Assembly: GCF_963678635.1 (NCBI RefSeq)
Contig: NC_087067.1
Coordinates: 9,409,716 to 9,473,715, forward strand
Length of the DNA stretch: 64,000 bases
Direction: 5' to 3'
DNA from: Symsagittifera roscoffensis
Taxonomy: Eukaryota > Xenacoelomorpha > Acoela > Convolutidae
Part shown: piece after piece, positions 1 to 7,983 of the stretch
Layout of the letters: each line of letters opens with the position of its first letter
Numbering within the stretch: position 1 is the first letter of the stretch
Program-made: the position numbers and the translations under genes
The notes under the pieces: generated by a model
The model's input: only the letters and a program-made list of their open reading frames with translations
The model's database searches: none
What the model was told of the DNA's origin: nothing

Positions 1-1
1 A

Positions 2-406
2 AAGATCCTGTCCAAGGAGGACCCGGTCCCCTTGGATTTGTTGCTGCGCTCGAACCTGGTCCAGCAAGAACTCTCTCGCATGAATATAAACAGCCTCTCA
101 TTATTGGATAAAACGGTGCAAGTCACACCGCAAGTGATGCGGATGCTGGGTGGATTGTTAGAAAGAGAAGTGACCAGAGATGACCCCGAGTGGACAGCTG
201 CAGTGGCATCGCTAACAGTCAGTGAGAAAGTGAAGATCATGCCGTCCAGACGACAGCACGAAGAGAATGAGAGGGATTGTAGGACAATAGTTCAGCAACT
301 AGTATCCTCAATACCCCCAAGAGATTTTAACCAGTACTTCTTACGGGCAGAAAGAACAGGGAAGCAGCAAGCGAAAGAAAACCGTCAAATTCGTGGACCA
401 GGATAA
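2..406 (+). CDS. pol: Element A pol, linker between RNase H and integrase (5' end outside window)
   Basis: The frame is open from base 2 and enters from outside the window, so the internal ATG at 32 is not the true start. The protein aligns with the part of element B that follows RNase H (about 24290-24630). Both run through a weakly conserved charged linker and a similar segment starting VSSIPP in A and VDKIPE in B. The reading frame then closes at 406, while the integrase continues in another frame from an A-rich stretch at 374-382 (KKTVKF in A, KKKVTF in B). No catalytic motif lies in this piece. In the intact element it is presumably part of one pol polyprotein, which implies a 1-base shift here. 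Confidence 0.6.
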   Translation, partial: KILSKEDPVPLDLLLRSNLVQQELSRMNINSLSLLDKTVQVTPQVMRMLGGLLEREVTRDDPEWTAAVASLTVSEKVKIMPSRRQHEENERDCRTIVQQLVSSIPPRDFNQYFLRAERTGKQQAKENRQIRGPG

Positions 407-3086
407 GGAAGGTAAAAAGGTAGAACAAAATCGACTGCAAGACTATTTGTCCGGGGAGACGAATGATGAAAAGAACCAGCGATCACAAGATCAACACCCG
501 GGACAAGAAAATTTGTCCGGGGAGTCTGAGATAGACGAGAAAATTCCTGATGAGAAACAAGACCTAGAGAACAAGGTTTTGTCAGGGGAGTTCAGATGGA
601 TGCGAAGAAGGCACAGACATGATCTGGAGGAGCGTGCAGTCTCCAGCACAACCTCTTCGACGGATGATGATTCCCGAAACTCAGGAATGGACACCTATTC
701 AGACAGGAACTCGAGTTCGGGATCAGAAGTGTCAGAACTAGCGATACACACACTACTAGTGGAAACTCGGGCAAGGGACCTGGACAGAGAGGTGTATCAG
801 GATCCTGACAGCGATCGCTACCTTATACCAAGCGAAAGAGTCTTTGACAACGCAGCGGATGACTTAGAAACGATAGCGGTATCGAAACGTTCGATAAGCC
901 TGTTGCCGCAGAAAGAGGTAGTCAGGACTGATCTTCAGCCGTTTGAACAAGAAACACAACCGTTGGCGAAGATTTGGTGCGTTAAGATGGAAGAAGACAC
1001 ACATCAGCCCAACGAGCTGAATAGTCAGATGAGGGTCATGAAGACATACTTGAAGGCGAGATACAGACTCTCGGACCTTCTAAGAGCGCAGAGAAATGAT
1101 CGCATGACAAGCAACCTGAAAAGGTGGATCGAGAATGGTTCTCCGGATAAAGGGGACCTCGAGGAGGATAGTTATCGCATCCTGAGACAATACTTCATGC
1201 AGAAGGAAGGGAGGTTATATTTGAACAAGGACGGGATCGTGGCTTGCAAAAGAAGAGAGGAAGACAGAGTCCTATACAAGTATAACGCGATAGTGTTACC
1301 GCAACTCTATCAGACAGAACTATTATTCAGGTCACATGATCAGATGGGCCATCAGGGGATCGACAAAGTATATCAGAGGATCCTGAAGCGCTTTGAGTGG
1401 CCTGGGATGAAAAAGGCATGCGAGAAATGGGTAACAGCATGTCTGTCATGCCAACAGGTCAAGGATCCAAGGAAGTTGAGATTTCCTTTACAATCGATCG
1501 AGTCGTCTGAATTCAACGAGGTGGTGCAGATAGATCACCAAAAGATATGCATGACAGACAATGGTTATAATCAGGTGCTGGTCATGATAGATCATTTCAC
1601 GAAGTATGCAGAGGCCGTGCCCTGCATAACTCCCTCGGCGGAAGAGACATGCGACCACCTGATCAATACGTGGATAGCAAGACATGGTTGTCCGATGACG
1701 TTTCAATCGGATAATGGAACAGCTTTCGTAGGAGAGCTTACGAAAGAGCTTATGAGACGCTCACAGGTTGCTCAGGCTCACTCCACGACATACCACCCTC
1801 AGATGAATGGCTTAGTGGAAAGACAGAACAGGACGTTAGTGTCGATGCTGAGAGTATATTGTTCCAGGTACATGACTGATTGGGACAGATACCTTCCACA
1901 GGTGATGGGAGCATATAATAGCACGCAACACTCCACCACTGGAGTCAGTCCACACATGATGCTAACTGGACACGAAAAGTCTTTACCCTTAACCTTCTTC
2001 TACCCAGAATATGAGGGAAAGAAAACTTCCCCACAGGTCTACGTGAGGGATGTGATCAGACGCCAACAGGAGCTGAACGATTTGTGTACACGAAACACTC
2101 AGCAGGCACAGGCAAGGCAGAGGAAAAGATTCGACAAGAAAGCAGCTGGTGCAAAGGCTTACTCGGTGGGAGACTACGTATGGGTATTCCAGAACGTTAT
2201 ACCACCGAAAGGGACAAAAAATCTCCTAAAAAAATGGAGGGGACCCTTCATGATTACAGAGGTGCATCAGGAGGGACGCTTTTATAGACTGAGTACTGGC
2301 CGAGCCGCACACTACGAGAATATAAAGCCACACAATCCATCGACAGAAGACTGGTGTATACCCGCAGACATGGAAGAAGGGGATTATCTGATGATGGATC
2401 CTGCTTGTGAGGTCAATGAAAAAGGCACCAGGGAGAAGAACGATGGAAACGAAATCGTAGAGGAAGGTACGGATACACCGCTGGACCTTGATCCAAACGA
2501 ACAGATCGAAGCGGACGATGAAACCTTACCCTACGCAGAGGAAGATAGGCAGGATCCCGAACAGATAGAGGTTCCCAAGAACTTGGAACCGGATCTTCCG
2601 TTCACCATACAGACTCGTCAGAAGGACGGGATGAGACCAAGAAAGAAATACAATCCTTACGGTGACGACTTTGTAGTGGATAGGATAGATCTAAAGAAGA
2701 TAGTGGAGGAAGTAGTGGGTCTAGAGGAAATAACTGTGTCACAAGACATTGACATAGTCGATGATCACGACGATGAGTGGGTTGACGACTGGTCGAAACC
2801 CGAGGTAGAATTCGACGACGAGCAACAGCAGTCATATGAACAAGACTTGACGAACCTGCGTGTGTTAGAGTGGCTGAATGAAACGACCTCGGATCCAGAG
2901 GAGACCAGCGTCACAATTCAAGACGTAGATCGTGAAAGCATGAAATACATCAAGACCGAACGAGATGATCCTTCCTGGGCTGCCCAGGAAGGACGACTAC
3001 TCATCCCAGCTTCTAACCTTGACTTGATACCCGGTATGCGATCGACGGGGACGTCGATGGATATTTTTGTCCGGGGAGGGGGGTAG
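393..3086 (+). CDS. pol: Element A integrase with long acidic N- and C-terminal extensions
   Basis: This is a retroviral-type integrase that inserts the cDNA into host DNA. An H-x4-H then C-x2-C zinc-binding domain starts at about residue 315 (HDQMGH ... CLSC). The catalytic core follows with D381 (QIDHQ), D440 (QSDNG) and E476 (GLVERQ). The D440-E476 spacing is exactly 35, so the D,D35E set is complete. A basic C-terminal domain (WRGPF, YRLSTGRAAHYENIKPH, about residues 610-650) resembles the Ty3/Gypsy integrase tail. The first 230 residues are acidic with three LSGE repeats, and the last 230 are also acidic. The coding frame is open upstream to about 375, so 393 (GTG) is only nominal. The ORF ends in a G6 run at 3079-3084. 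One more base there, as in element B, would continue it into the macro-like domain. Confidence 0.9.
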   Translation: MDQDKEGKKVEQNRLQDYLSGETNDEKNQRSQDQHPGQENLSGESEIDEKIPDEKQDLENKVLSGEFRWMRRRHRHDLEERAVSSTTSSTDDDSRNSGMDTYSDRNSSSGSEVSELAIHTLLVETRARDLDREVYQDPDSDRYLIPSERVFDNAADDLETIAVSKRSISLLPQKEVVRTDLQPFEQETQPLAKIWCVKMEEDTHQPNELNSQMRVMKTYLKARYRLSDLLRAQRNDRMTSNLKRWIENGSPDKGDLEEDSYRILRQYFMQKEGRLYLNKDGIVACKRREEDRVLYKYNAIVLPQLYQTELLFRSHDQMGHQGIDKVYQRILKRFEWPGMKKACEKWVTACLSCQQVKDPRKLRFPLQSIESSEFNEVVQIDHQKICMTDNGYNQVLVMIDHFTKYAEAVPCITPSAEETCDHLINTWIARHGCPMTFQSDNGTAFVGELTKELMRRSQVAQAHSTTYHPQMNGLVERQNRTLVSMLRVYCSRYMTDWDRYLPQVMGAYNSTQHSTTGVSPHMMLTGHEKSLPLTFFYPEYEGKKTSPQVYVRDVIRRQQELNDLCTRNTQQAQARQRKRFDKKAAGAKAYSVGDYVWVFQNVIPPKGTKNLLKKWRGPFMITEVHQEGRFYRLSTGRAAHYENIKPHNPSTEDWCIPADMEEGDYLMMDPACEVNEKGTREKNDGNEIVEEGTDTPLDLDPNEQIEADDETLPYAEEDRQDPEQIEVPKNLEPDLPFTIQTRQKDGMRPRKKYNPYGDDFVVDRIDLKKIVEEVVGLEEITVSQDIDIVDDHDDEWVDDWSKPEVEFDDEQQQSYEQDLTNLRVLEWLNETTSDPEETSVTIQDVDRESMKYIKTERDDPSWAAQEGRLLIPASNLDLIPGMRSTGTSMDIFVRGGG
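446..590 (+). repeat. Three copies of a TTTGTCCGGGGAG-type purine motif in the integrase N-terminal extension
   Basis: The 13-mer TTTGTCCGGGGAG occurs at 446-458 and 512-524, and with one change at 578-590. It encodes repeated LSGE in the protein. The same motif recurs at the integrase/macro junction (3066-3078 in A, 26960-26972 in B). Its core, GTCCGGGGAG, immediately precedes the 3' LTRs of A and B, where it would act as the polypurine tract. Confidence 0.7.
3066..3084 (+). other. G-rich junction between integrase and macro-like domain: candidate central polypurine tract and frameshift point
   Basis: The 3' PPT-like motif TTTGTCCGGGGAG (3066-3078) is followed by a G run. At the same place B has one extra base (GTGGGGG instead of GGGGGG), and its integrase and macro-like domain are one ORF. 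In A the integrase frame hits TAG at 3084-3086. The macro-like domain continues one frame over from about 3062, with matching residues (GVGLTHTENL) in both elements. Confidence 0.6.
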
Positions 3087-3106
3087 GACTTACCCACACT
3101 GAAAAC

Positions 3107-3688
3107 TTGATAATAAAAAAAATAAGAATAGCAAGAGAAACAGGAGACTTAGAAGCAGAAACAGGCGAAGAGCCTAAGAAACCTGACATAGGCAGGGTAG
3201 TTGAGTCATATTTTAACTTACCAAATGAATATTCAAGTAACATAATACTAACAGACAGTGATTTCATACTCACAAACAGAACATGTGCGATAGCAATCAC
3301 AGCAGACATGAGTTTTAGGACAGCGTTAGCGGCAGATTTTAAGAGAGAATACAAAAACGTGGAATTCCTTTGGAAGCAAAGACCAGGGATAGGGGGCGTA
3401 GCAGCCTTACCTCCGGCGGCGTCGCAGATACCGGGAAAATACTTGTGCTTCTTGGTAACGAGGGCGACGGAGAAGCAGCACGTGGACCCAGAGAACCTAG
3501 TCTTGTCTTTGACGAGGCTGAGGGACTTCCTTGTCGAAATGGACGTGAAGGAGCTCTCGCTTCCAGTGTACGATCCAAACAGAGGAAGACTGCATCCTCG
3601 GGAATTGTACGCGCTTGTACACGTGATATTCTCTGATACGAAAATACAAGTATATCTACATAAGAAATATTACTTAAGTATAGGCTGA
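3107..3688 (+). CDS. Element A macro-like (ADP-ribose-binding fold) domain at the end of pol
   Basis: The frame is open from about 3062; 3107 is only the first ATG. The 150-residue core reads like a macro domain of the ALC1/TARG1 type. It has a hydrophobic strand with NRT-AIAITADMSF, then a helix (ADFKREYKNVEFLW), a P-G-I-G-G-V-A-A-L loop, strand KYLCFLVTR, a helix (SLTRLRDFLVEMD), strand ELSLPVYDP, a C-terminal helix and the strand KIQVYLHKKYYLSI. Macro domains bind or hydrolyse ADP-ribose on proteins or nucleic acid ends. The distal loop that carries the catalytic Gly-Asp in TARG1-like enzymes reads YDPNRGRLH here, so catalysis is doubtful and binding is more likely. In element B the same domain is fused in frame to integrase. 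The assignment is by motif and fold pattern only. Confidence 0.65.
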   Translation: MIIKKIRIARETGDLEAETGEEPKKPDIGRVVESYFNLPNEYSSNIILTDSDFILTNRTCAIAITADMSFRTALAADFKREYKNVEFLWKQRPGIGGVAALPPAASQIPGKYLCFLVTRATEKQHVDPENLVLSLTRLRDFLVEMDVKELSLPVYDPNRGRLHPRELYALVHVIFSDTKIQVYLHKKYYLSIG

Positions 3689-4086
3689 GTGATGTGCGAG
3701 AGAGTGTTAGGCCAAAGACTAAGTTGTATGTAAAATGTGATATGTGTGTTATGTTATGTTATGTTATGTGTTAGGTTATTAAGATCATGGGTAAGTAGGG
3801 GTTAGTGACCATGAACAACTAAATGACGATCTTGGAAATAGATCCAAAGTTTGGACTGTCCAATCTTAGGTCGAATTCCAAAATTTTAGAAGCCAATTGA
3901 TTTTAATAAATTTTAGGATAAATATCTTTTTATCTGAACTGTTTTTAAGCAAATTTTAACGATATATGTTAAGGTGAAACAGACAAGTGTGATATTTGTG
4001 ACTTCTTTTCTAGATCCTGATTGATCATTTAATAACTCACTTGAGTCAAATATCGAATCGAATCCAATCAAACCTGAAAGAATAGA
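3689..4086 (+). other. Spacer between pol and SGNH ORF in element A
   Basis: This is an AT-rich non-coding stretch with a short TATGT tandem (about 3747-3767). In its position it could hold a splice acceptor for a subgenomic SGNH mRNA, as for env in retroviruses, but I see no decisive signal. Element B has a similar spacer at 27578-28069. Confidence 0.4.
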
Positions 4087-6036
4087 ATGGACAACTTCAA
4101 CTTGGATGAATTGATGGACCTGGCAGAGGCATATGTAGGACCGATGATAGATGCGATCTATCGTCGGCTGATCGATCGAGACTTCGCTCTGGAGGACCCA
4201 GAGGTAGTCATGTTGCTGACCGCCCTGATCAACATCTTGGGGCACGACAACCGTGGGGACCGCCCCACGGAAGTCCTGTTGATGGCAGCATATGGAGAAA
4301 GAGGAGTACTAGACCGCCCGAACATGAGAGTGATGAGGTGGAGAAACGGGGCTCTCTCAGGGAGTGACTTGGCGAATGAGCCTGGATTGGGAAGTTCTAG
4401 GACTTACCAACCAGGTGACATGCCAATGCCCTCCAAGCCCAAACCTGGGCTGACGAGAATGCATCGGGAGATGAACAGCGAGGCGACCTCATCTGGTTCA
4501 CCACTGAGAGCAGATGTGCCACCAAAAAGGGCGAAAGTAGCACAGAAGATTCAGACGAACCAAACCATGCAAGATCTGGACGAGATGAACGATGAGCTGA
4601 AAAGTACAAAGAAGGAGCTGGACGAGATGACCAGAAGCATGCTCCAGATGGAGGAAGATCGGGACATGTGGAGAAAGTTGTTTGAAGACTGCAACAAAAA
4701 GCAGGGTCAAGAGATTGAGCGCCTAAGGCAGGAATACAAAGAGCGATCGGGGCAGATGGCGTTGACAACGGCCGTGGAGAAAGTGACACCTGCAAGGGAT
4801 ATTCCTCGTGGGCAGTCCCCGATGGAGCTCTTGACGCCTCGAGAAATGAGTCAAACAACGGAGACACGGCTCCCAGCAGAGACAAATCGAGTAACGATCC
4901 CGGATCCTAGCGACACCTTGGGTGACCCCGTCGTAGAACAGACAGTGAGGAAACTGAAAGAGACAGCTGGACGACTGGTCGCTAACAAGAATGCGCCAGG
5001 TTCCGGGGTGACTGCACCCTATGGAACGATTGACGATACGGGCAGAGTACAACTCTCCCAGACCGTGATCAGACAAGGGATAAGTAACGTGACACCACTC
5101 ATGGGGAGCTCGAGAATCCCAGAGAGGAAAGTACGAAAGATGCCAGCGAAGAAAGTGTCTCGCATAATAGACGTGCAGAAGAATAATCAATTGAAATACA
5201 ATTTCACGGGAGTTCCGGAGACAGATCCGAGGGCCTGCTTCAATCGAGCTACCTGGAGCCCGGCTGTAAACCTGCAGCAACCACCACTCGGGACATCTAA
5301 TCTGATATTGGGAGACAGCTTGGTCAGAGTGCTGTCGAATTTGAGGACCTCGTGGGTCACCACGGTGATGGCCTTTGGAGGAGCGACGATAGCCCAGTTA
5401 TATCGGATGGTGGAACTGATGAATCTAGGGAGGATTCCCAATGTGATGATCTTAGTTGGGACGAATGACATCTCCAGAGGTTCAGACGAGCAGGAAGCAC
5501 TATGGGAGTCAATGATGGTGTGTTTGTTTACTACCCTCTGGCAGAAATTCAATTGCGCGGTACTGACCGTTTGCACTGTGCCAATGAATACGAGAAGCCT
5601 GACAGCCTCAGGAAGAAGGCACAACGAGGGAGTCGTAAGATGGAACAACATCTTGAGGAACCTAGCAAGTCGAAATGCCGGAAGAATGATCCTCATGGAC
5701 ATCGAACATGAGTTGAGAGCCATGGATCAGGCCAGACTGACCACGGATGGCATCCACTTCGACAGTATTGAAGGACAAGCTTGGTTGAATCGAGTCTTCC
5801 AAGAGCGGTTGGACGAGCTGGAAGCAGAACTTTTTGACACAGGAGTGCTGAAGGAAGAAGGAACAGTGAGTGACGCGGTGATTACCACCTTTGTGCCTCC
5901 TAGCTTGGAAACACGCTTGGGTACGGTCCCGGCCGTCACGAACTACAGGCAACAAAGCTCCAGCGAACCAGGTCGAAGAACAGACGTACAGGATCGATTG
6001 GGAGAGGCACCGATTGAGGAGGACTATTCATCCTAG
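4087..6036 (+). CDS. SGNH/GDSL hydrolase ORF in the env position of element A
   Basis: This is a predicted serine esterase of the SGNH superfamily. Block I is GDSL with the nucleophile S411. Block II is the Gly pair around 431-432 (FGGATI). Block III is GTND with G458 and N460. Block V is DGIHFD with D554 and H557. All four diagnostic residues are present. The N-terminal 110 residues form a conserved helical region, also seen in B (DEL...RRL near the start, PGL near 100). Residues about 150-220 are a strongly heptad-like coiled coil rich in D, E, K and M. Residues 220-380 are low-complexity linker. The ATG at 4087 is supported by homology to the start of the B protein at 28070. SGNH esterases are known in ORF1 of CR1-type LINEs; in an LTR element, at the env position, it is unusual. 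The substrate is unknown. The frame closes at 6036, whereas in B the homologous protein runs on into the next domain. Confidence 0.85.
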   Translation: MDNFNLDELMDLAEAYVGPMIDAIYRRLIDRDFALEDPEVVMLLTALINILGHDNRGDRPTEVLLMAAYGERGVLDRPNMRVMRWRNGALSGSDLANEPGLGSSRTYQPGDMPMPSKPKPGLTRMHREMNSEATSSGSPLRADVPPKRAKVAQKIQTNQTMQDLDEMNDELKSTKKELDEMTRSMLQMEEDRDMWRKLFEDCNKKQGQEIERLRQEYKERSGQMALTTAVEKVTPARDIPRGQSPMELLTPREMSQTTETRLPAETNRVTIPDPSDTLGDPVVEQTVRKLKETAGRLVANKNAPGSGVTAPYGTIDDTGRVQLSQTVIRQGISNVTPLMGSSRIPERKVRKMPAKKVSRIIDVQKNNQLKYNFTGVPETDPRACFNRATWSPAVNLQQPPLGTSNLILGDSLVRVLSNLRTSWVTTVMAFGGATIAQLYRMVELMNLGRIPNVMILVGTNDISRGSDEQEALWESMMVCLFTTLWQKFNCAVLTVCTVPMNTRSLTASGRRHNEGVVRWNNILRNLASRNAGRMILMDIEHELRAMDQARLTTDGIHFDSIEGQAWLNRVFQERLDELEAELFDTGVLKEEGTVSDAVITTFVPPSLETRLGTVPAVTNYRQQSSSEPGRRTDVQDRLGEAPIEEDYSS

Positions 6037-7753
6037 GAGAAGAATAGGACCTGTCAACCCAATCGAAGAGACAGCAGGCACATCTAGATCGGACACTAGA
6101 TCGGAGACGACGAGTACCAGTCGAGAGGAGAGATCGAGCAGAGGCTCATTGATGTGGTCGAGACCCATACCGTCTCCCTGGCATATATACAAAGACGAAC
6201 TAATAAAGCTGGATCTCCAGAGAGTAAGCTTCATCGAAGATGCAAGGAGGATGCTGAATGGAGCGATGCTATCCGTCAGCAAATTGTACTCCATAACCGG
6301 CATAGACTGGTTGATAGCCGCTAGCATAAATTTCAGCTCCACGACGGCCTTGAGATTTGCTGACTTGGAGGGACTGCCCTCTAACAACACGATGGGACCA
6401 GTGAATGCGAGACCGTTGCAAGATGTGAGGTTGAACCATGATGAGGGGAATCGTGAAGAGAGACCAGGAAGATTCCTGACGACGAGAGCGCCGATTGGAA
6501 AACACGTGAAGATATTCAGGCAGCTGACGACACCACCTGGTCATGTGAAGGAAAGAGTGTACCCAAAACTAGTGAACCAAGATGGTGATGCCCAGAGATA
6601 TGGCGGGTTGACAGCGATAAAGAAAGATGAAACCATCTTCGCCGCCTATGACAAAGCAGAGATGAGGAAGGCCAAGATTATGGTAGTAGCGAATTCAGAG
6701 TTCGTGTACACTTCCAAGTCTTTGTTTTGGCCGGACGTCATAATGTTGGCAGCGGTCGACCTGGACCTACTGCAATCAGTATCTTTGGCTATAGGGGTAC
6801 AAAGGCAGTCGGACATGAATCCAATTACGATTGTGTTTGCTGGCATCAATGACCATCTACACAGTAGAGGTTTTCTGAGCAGACTCAGAGATCCTACAAC
6901 AGCAGAAAACGCAGTATGGCTAGCGATAAAAGACATCCTTGAGTCGATGGGTGAAGTGGTGGATGCAACGAAGGAGGGGTCATTCAGTAAAGTGGCATTG
7001 AGAGTAGTATTCGCGTTGTCTCCGGGATATGCACATCTCCCGGATGGACTGAAATTCGTGTATGCAATTGTGGCCTTGCTCTCGGAAGGAAAATATGATG
7101 TGATCATATCAGCCCCAAATCGCCTGATAGAAATGGAGAACCTGAGGCCACTTAAGGCTGAACTGCCTGCAGTATGGTCAGATATCTCAAACGCGATGAG
7201 AGGATTCAAGGACCACGCGCTACACATGTTAGTGTTGGAAGAAGTGCTGGGGTTGGAACTGTCCAATTTCAGTCGACAACTCAAACTGAAACCGGGAATA
7301 GACGACGACCATCGAGTGATTGCGGCAATGTCCAACGACTTATGGTTCCGAGCAATGGAAGTGGCAGGTGAATACACAAGAAGGAAAAATTCACTGGAGA
7401 CAAGAGCTCATCTGGAGGCGATGATTCTGAGAACCAAACCGGAAGCCAACCAGTGGCTACACCTGAACCCTAGAGTAGCGGCATTGGGTGCAGATGCTTT
7501 TGAGCAAGGCCCCGTGATGATCACGAAGATGCATGCCTACTTGTTGAAGGAGGTGAACCTGGCGGAAAATGCCGGAGAAAAGACTGCCGAGTTTGTAAAC
7601 AGAATGTGTCAGATTACTCTGGAAACCTTCTGGACCCAGGAAATGAAAGGACAGGAGGGCTTTGAAAGGACAGACAGCATGCTAGAAGGGTTGGGAGCCG
7701 GATGGACCGCGTCCTTCTTGGCAAAATCTATCCGAAAGTCTCGCACTATTTGA
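5891..7753 (+). CDS. Second, degenerate SGNH-like domain ORF of element A
   Basis: The homologous part begins near 6010; the overlap with the SGNH ORF before that is probably shadow. Residues about 100-200 align well with B (GIDWL ... MGPVNARPL against CVDWL ... MGPINYRPL). The region from about residue 255 again has an SGNH-like layout. There is a strand ending in VVANSEF at the block I place (no GDS), VFAGINDHLHSRG at the block III place (G-x-N-D), and WSDISNAM...LEEVLGLELSNF further on. I read it as a catalytically dead SGNH-like fold. In B this domain follows the active-type SGNH domain in one frame, so A carries a +1 shift near 6020. The stop at 7753 matches the end of the B protein (KSIRKSRTI in A, KAKSVK in B), so it is a true C-terminus. 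Function unknown. Confidence 0.65.
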   Translation: MCLLAWKHAWVRSRPSRTTGNKAPANQVEEQTYRIDWERHRLRRTIHPRRRIGPVNPIEETAGTSRSDTRSETTSTSREERSSRGSLMWSRPIPSPWHIYKDELIKLDLQRVSFIEDARRMLNGAMLSVSKLYSITGIDWLIAASINFSSTTALRFADLEGLPSNNTMGPVNARPLQDVRLNHDEGNREERPGRFLTTRAPIGKHVKIFRQLTTPPGHVKERVYPKLVNQDGDAQRYGGLTAIKKDETIFAAYDKAEMRKAKIMVVANSEFVYTSKSLFWPDVIMLAAVDLDLLQSVSLAIGVQRQSDMNPITIVFAGINDHLHSRGFLSRLRDPTTAENAVWLAIKDILESMGEVVDATKEGSFSKVALRVVFALSPGYAHLPDGLKFVYAIVALLSEGKYDVIISAPNRLIEMENLRPLKAELPAVWSDISNAMRGFKDHALHMLVLEEVLGLELSNFSRQLKLKPGIDDDHRVIAAMSNDLWFRAMEVAGEYTRRKNSLETRAHLEAMILRTKPEANQWLHLNPRVAALGADAFEQGPVMITKMHAYLLKEVNLAENAGEKTAEFVNRMCQITLETFWTQEMKGQEGFERTDSMLEGLGAGWTASFLAKSIRKSRTI

Positions 7754-7983
7754 TAAAGGAATTCCTCCAAGCAGTGGTGAGAGCATCGATAGTGGAATTA
7801 ATAGCCTTATTCGTGACATTCGGAGCGGAGAGTTTCGTGAAAGGACCGGCGATGCTGCTCACCGATGGAATTCAGAACCTGCGGCTAGATGGACTTCTGA
7901 CATTGATCGCAATTACCCACGGAAACTTGGGAGGACTAATGGAACTGGCACGTTGTCCAGAGCAGATGAAAGAGAGAGAGTGA
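7702..7983 (+). CDS. Hypothetical ORF, start of the A-specific cargo
   Basis: This is a 93-residue ORF overlapping the end of the preceding ORF by 52 bases, starting with ATG. It is helical and hydrophobic in parts (SIVELIALFVTFGAESF; LDGLLTLIAI), possibly amphipathic or membrane-associated. It ends in a GAGAGAGAG run (7971-7979), right where the next ORF begins one frame back. It is therefore probably the N-terminus of that protein, separated by a 1-base change in the AG repeat. There is no counterpart in element B, and no family is recognised. Confidence 0.45.
   Translation: MDRVLLGKIYPKVSHYLIKEFLQAVVRASIVELIALFVTFGAESFVKGPAMLLTDGIQNLRLDGLLTLIAITHGNLGGLMELARCPEQMKERE

Noticed and set aside
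4397-4885. Minus-strand frame of 162 codons inside the SGNH ORF
   Set aside because: It is antisense to a well-supported gene and is Ser/Pro/Leu-rich as expected of a shadow.
6646-7377. Minus-strand frame of 243 codons
   Set aside because: Antisense shadow of the second SGNH-like ORF. No independent motif.
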